Shown: piece after piece, positions 61,501-64,000 of the stretch
How positions within the stretch are numbered: the first letter of the stretch is position 1
Layout: every line of letters starts with the position of its first letter
From: Spongilla lacustris
Taxonomy: Eukaryota > Porifera > Demospongiae > Spongillida > Spongillidae
Direction: 5' to 3'
NCBI GenBank assembly: GCA_949361645.1
Contig: OX442416.1
Span: 252,887-316,886, forward strand
DNA: 64,000 nt
Notes under the pieces: generated by a model
What the model was told of the DNA's origin: nothing
The model's database searches: none
What the model saw: the letters and a program-made list of their open reading frames with translations, nothing else
Program-made: the position numbers and the translations under genes

Positions 61501-62462
61501 GCCTTGAAAGAAAATATATTGTAAGCTTTCTATTCTTATTATATAGTTTCATTAGAGATCCTAGATTTACAAGAATGCAAGAAACTACATAGTAAGCAAT
61601 ACAGATACATGACATTGGTAGCAGTTGACAACCCATTTTAAGCCCAGAGACAGATCATCCTTTGCACCATGCATATGTTAGGATGTCACCTCGGATGTAT
61701 ACATTGTCACAGCTTCCTACAGATAAGACCTGCCTCATATTGTTCTTATTTGTTACCATGGCAACTAGATACAGACTTAAGTCACTTTGTACAGCCGCCT
61801 TAGATATGTCAGTGCCACACTTCATAGGAAGGCAGGGGTAGAGAAGAGGGAGTCAGGGAGGAATATATATCTACATACATGTTGAGTACTTTATTAGGCA
61901 ATGCAACTGCACTAATTCACACACACACACACATACACAGCAATTTAACAGCTGCACAGACACACACACAGCAATTAATATGAACATGGACTAAATGATT
62001 GAACTCGTTTAATGTAACAGAAAAGCGGTACATGTACATCATCATAGCATGCATAGTAATGTTTCACAAAAGGGTCCACGGGCAACCGACCGATCCCGAC
62101 CAACAAGTAGACAATGGTGCGCATCAAATAGAATAACTAGCAGCCGTACCTAATGCGAACACACGTACACAGGTTTAGTCCGTGGCGGGCAACGTAGGTC
62201 TCTCTATACATGTATTAGTACAGTTGCAAGAATAAAATAATACACAGGGGGAGGGGCCAGCTGTACTACCAGTACCGTCCGTTCTAGCTCCGGTTCGGGG
62301 TCGCGTTTTATGATGGTCACGTCACGTTCCCATCTACTTCTCGTCGATTCCATAAAACTCGCCATAAGATACAAAAAATTTGAGGACGCGAGCCCGATTG
62401 CGTCATAAACCTTGCTTTTGGTGATTGTTGGAAATACCGAATCACGAAATGGCCTAAATATT

Positions 62463-63411
62463 ACCTTGCTTTGGTGATTTCAGATAATACCGAATCACCT
62501 ACATGTACACCAGGAAACTATCTCTTGAGAAAATCTTAGGATCCAAACAGCAGGTTGACACAGTCAAGGTTTGTTGAGTATACTTTGGTCACAACGTGAA
62601 CTCATTAGTCCCCTCCGCGGGGCATCTCGTGTAAACTTATGGAACGCCAAACTGGACAAAATTATTTCTTCCTCACCGCAACGATCATGACTATTGAATC
62701 GATCCTTTGCGGTCATCGGATCGATTGTCTAGCTAGCGCATTGCAGTCGAGCTAATCATAATATGCTAATACCACCCAAACCCGCGGCCGGATCCAGTTT
62801 CTTACTGAGTTTACAGAACTTTGGAACCTGACCATTTAAATAATAGAGAGATGCTTTTGAGGCGTGGGATTTTGAGCAAGCTTTCTTTAAAATATCATGT
62901 GTAAGCGCGCGAAGGTCTACAGACCATACCAAGAGCAAGTCAGTGACCTATGCTCATAGGCCTACTTTGTAAGTTTTATTATATTTCCAATCCAGCTGTG
63001 TGGCTGATTCCGGGCTTTATTTCTCGCAGCTACCATTGATATTGAAGGATCTCATCGGGTTAGGTGACGGGTACAGCCGGATTTATCGAATATGCCTACC
63101 ACTCTTCCGTCTCCGGCCACCCTTCTGGCACCACGGAACGGAAACCAACTGTATCTACTAGTCATACCTGACATTATTCATTCGGTCTGCCATTGTTCAC
63201 TGTCTATATTGATAGTCCCTGCTGAAGGCGACTTTGTGAACAAAATGAGGGGATAACCGCAGGGGCTTACTACACAGCAATTTGCTCTCCCTACTGCCTC
63301 CTCTATCTGTCTCCCTTCCCTTTCCTTCGCTCACTGCCTCCTTAGATCCATTGCAGTCCTCTGTACTAGACCACACTGATGTCATTCTAAGGACTCCTGC
63401 ATTTCACCTTT
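62463..63411. other. Non-coding stretch before the last candidate exon
   Basis: A second copy of the 'accaaagcaagg' end motif lies at 62464-62500. A pyrimidine-rich stretch ending 'ctgcctccttag' near 63345 is a possible acceptor for the following exon. Confidence 0.45.
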
Positions 63412-63585
63412 ATGGCAGTCAGCAGTACCCGTCCAGAGCTGCTCCCAAGCTTGTGTACAGTGGAGCACCAACAGCTGCAGGCTCTTCACAAGGAGTTTTG
63501 TCAGCAGCTGGTTGGCACCAGATACTTCGGTCAGAGATGTATGACATCACCACGATGCCAGAGGGCAGGAAAACTTGATCGGCAG
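63412..63585 (+). CDS. Candidate coding exon of an unrecognised gene
   Basis: ATG at 63412 starts 58 codons (MAVSSTRPELLPSLCTVEHQ ... RAGKLDRQ) that end exactly at a consensus donor, CGGCAG|GTGAGC, in phase 0. A pyrimidine tract with 'ctccttag' at about 63345 could be the upstream acceptor, placing the ATG inside a second exon with 5' UTR. A competing frame (63282-63578) is longer but hits a stop just before the donor. I recognise no family. The window ends before a following exon can be confirmed, so this is a partial call. Confidence 0.3.
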
Positions 63586-64000
63586 GTGAGCCAAACAAAT
63601 AGATTACAATAATTCCCTCCTCTTTATCCTCCCACCTTCCCTCCTCCCCTTCCATGCTCCCCTAATCCCAGGGCTGGGGTGGGGGGGGGGGGGGGGGTCA
63701 AACAACTCCCCTTCCATAATGAAGGTCACAAGTGACGTGACCCACTATGTTCCAATAATGAATTGTTATTTGATAAATATTTGGTGCATGATTTCAATGG
63801 TACTACTGACTATTTAATAGTACAATTTGTCTGCATTTGGAATAGGGCCTCTCTAAATATACTCACTTGCACATATCTGACCGCCCGCCCTTCCCTCGTA
63901 AATCTGGCTATGGCCCTGTATCCTCCTCCCCCTTCTCTCCTTCCTCCATCCCTCCTACTTTGCTGGTGAGCAGCCTCATAACAGTACGTACCACTCTTCT
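63586..64000. other. Non-coding end of window
   Basis: Pyrimidine-rich DNA with a 17-G run (63681-63697). If the previous exon is real, this is intron. No further exon was identified. Confidence 0.4.

Larger units (their letters stand above)
45084..62462. mobile_element. Old palindromic (foldback-like) element interrupted by giant element 2
   Basis: The left arm 45084-46027 is the reverse complement of about 61490-62462, with many small indels and substitutions in the outer part. The inner part is nearly identical: 45830-46020 matches 61500-61690 inverted. Between the arms, apart from the inserted giant element, is a hairpin 61085-61500. Removing 46028-61084 and one TA restores continuity: the left side ends 'cacacaaata' and the right resumes 'ttatatttaagtgc', matching the inverted right arm. 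A motif of the form 'gattcggtattatc..aatcaccaaagcaagg' is present once at the left end and twice at the right end. The outer ends have no clear target duplication. Confidence 0.75.

Overview
The window reads as nuclear DNA of an invertebrate animal, possibly an early-branching one such as a sponge. The reasons are short introns with clear GT...AG borders, long non-coding stretches with many 'tacatgta' palindromes, Tc1/mariner-, piggyBac-, DIRS- and Gypsy-type remains, and very large minisatellite arrays. The species cannot be named from the sequence. There is no bacterial-style gene organisation, and most long open frames are artefacts of tandem repeats whose unit length is a multiple of 3 (or of 22-bp and 4-bp arrays open in several frames).

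Layout. 0-1.1 kb: a broken mariner-type transposase (minus strand). 1.1-8.3 kb: non-coding DNA with a duplicated GT-rich block, a mariner-like element end and a 714-bp piggyBac-like MITE with TTAA sites. 8.28-21.70 kb: the first giant foldback element, with 1.37-kb terminal inverted repeats starting CAGGGTG, TA target duplications, two opposed 27-bp minisatellite arrays and a 1.2-kb unique centre. 22.1-22.4 kb: two exon-like pieces with one ankyrin-like repeat. 22.60-27.23 kb: a 28-bp-TIR-flanked segment filled by a 63-bp minisatellite. 28.46-29.95 kb (minus): the best protein-coding exon, joining a PD-(D/E)xK nuclease-like motif to a protein-kinase-like domain. 33.4-34.1 kb: a 42-bp minisatellite. 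37.7-39.9 kb: a degenerate retroelement that looks like a Gypsy 5' end fused in frame to a DIRS gag/RT. 40.86-41.84 kb: an almost pure (GGAT)n array of about 245 units. 41.87-42.13 kb (minus): an 88-codon exon with a GTGAGT donor. 42.26-42.81 kb: a 22-bp minisatellite. 45.08-62.46 kb: an old palindromic element into which a second copy of the giant element (46.03-61.08 kb) has inserted. 63.4-63.6 kb: a candidate coding exon.

How the parts may work together. The 88-codon exon at 42 kb and the nuclease-kinase exon at 29 kb are on the same strand, their splice sites are clean and their phases match (one base plus two bases). They could therefore be one gene of about 585 residues with a 12-kb intron holding the retroelement and satellites. 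The order (small N-terminal header, nuclease, kinase) recalls Crinkler-type (CRN) effectors; this is an inference. The two giant elements are near-identical in their terminal repeats, so they spread recently. Their satellite arms have since changed length by deletion and local duplication. Any transposase driving them must act from elsewhere, since none is visible inside.
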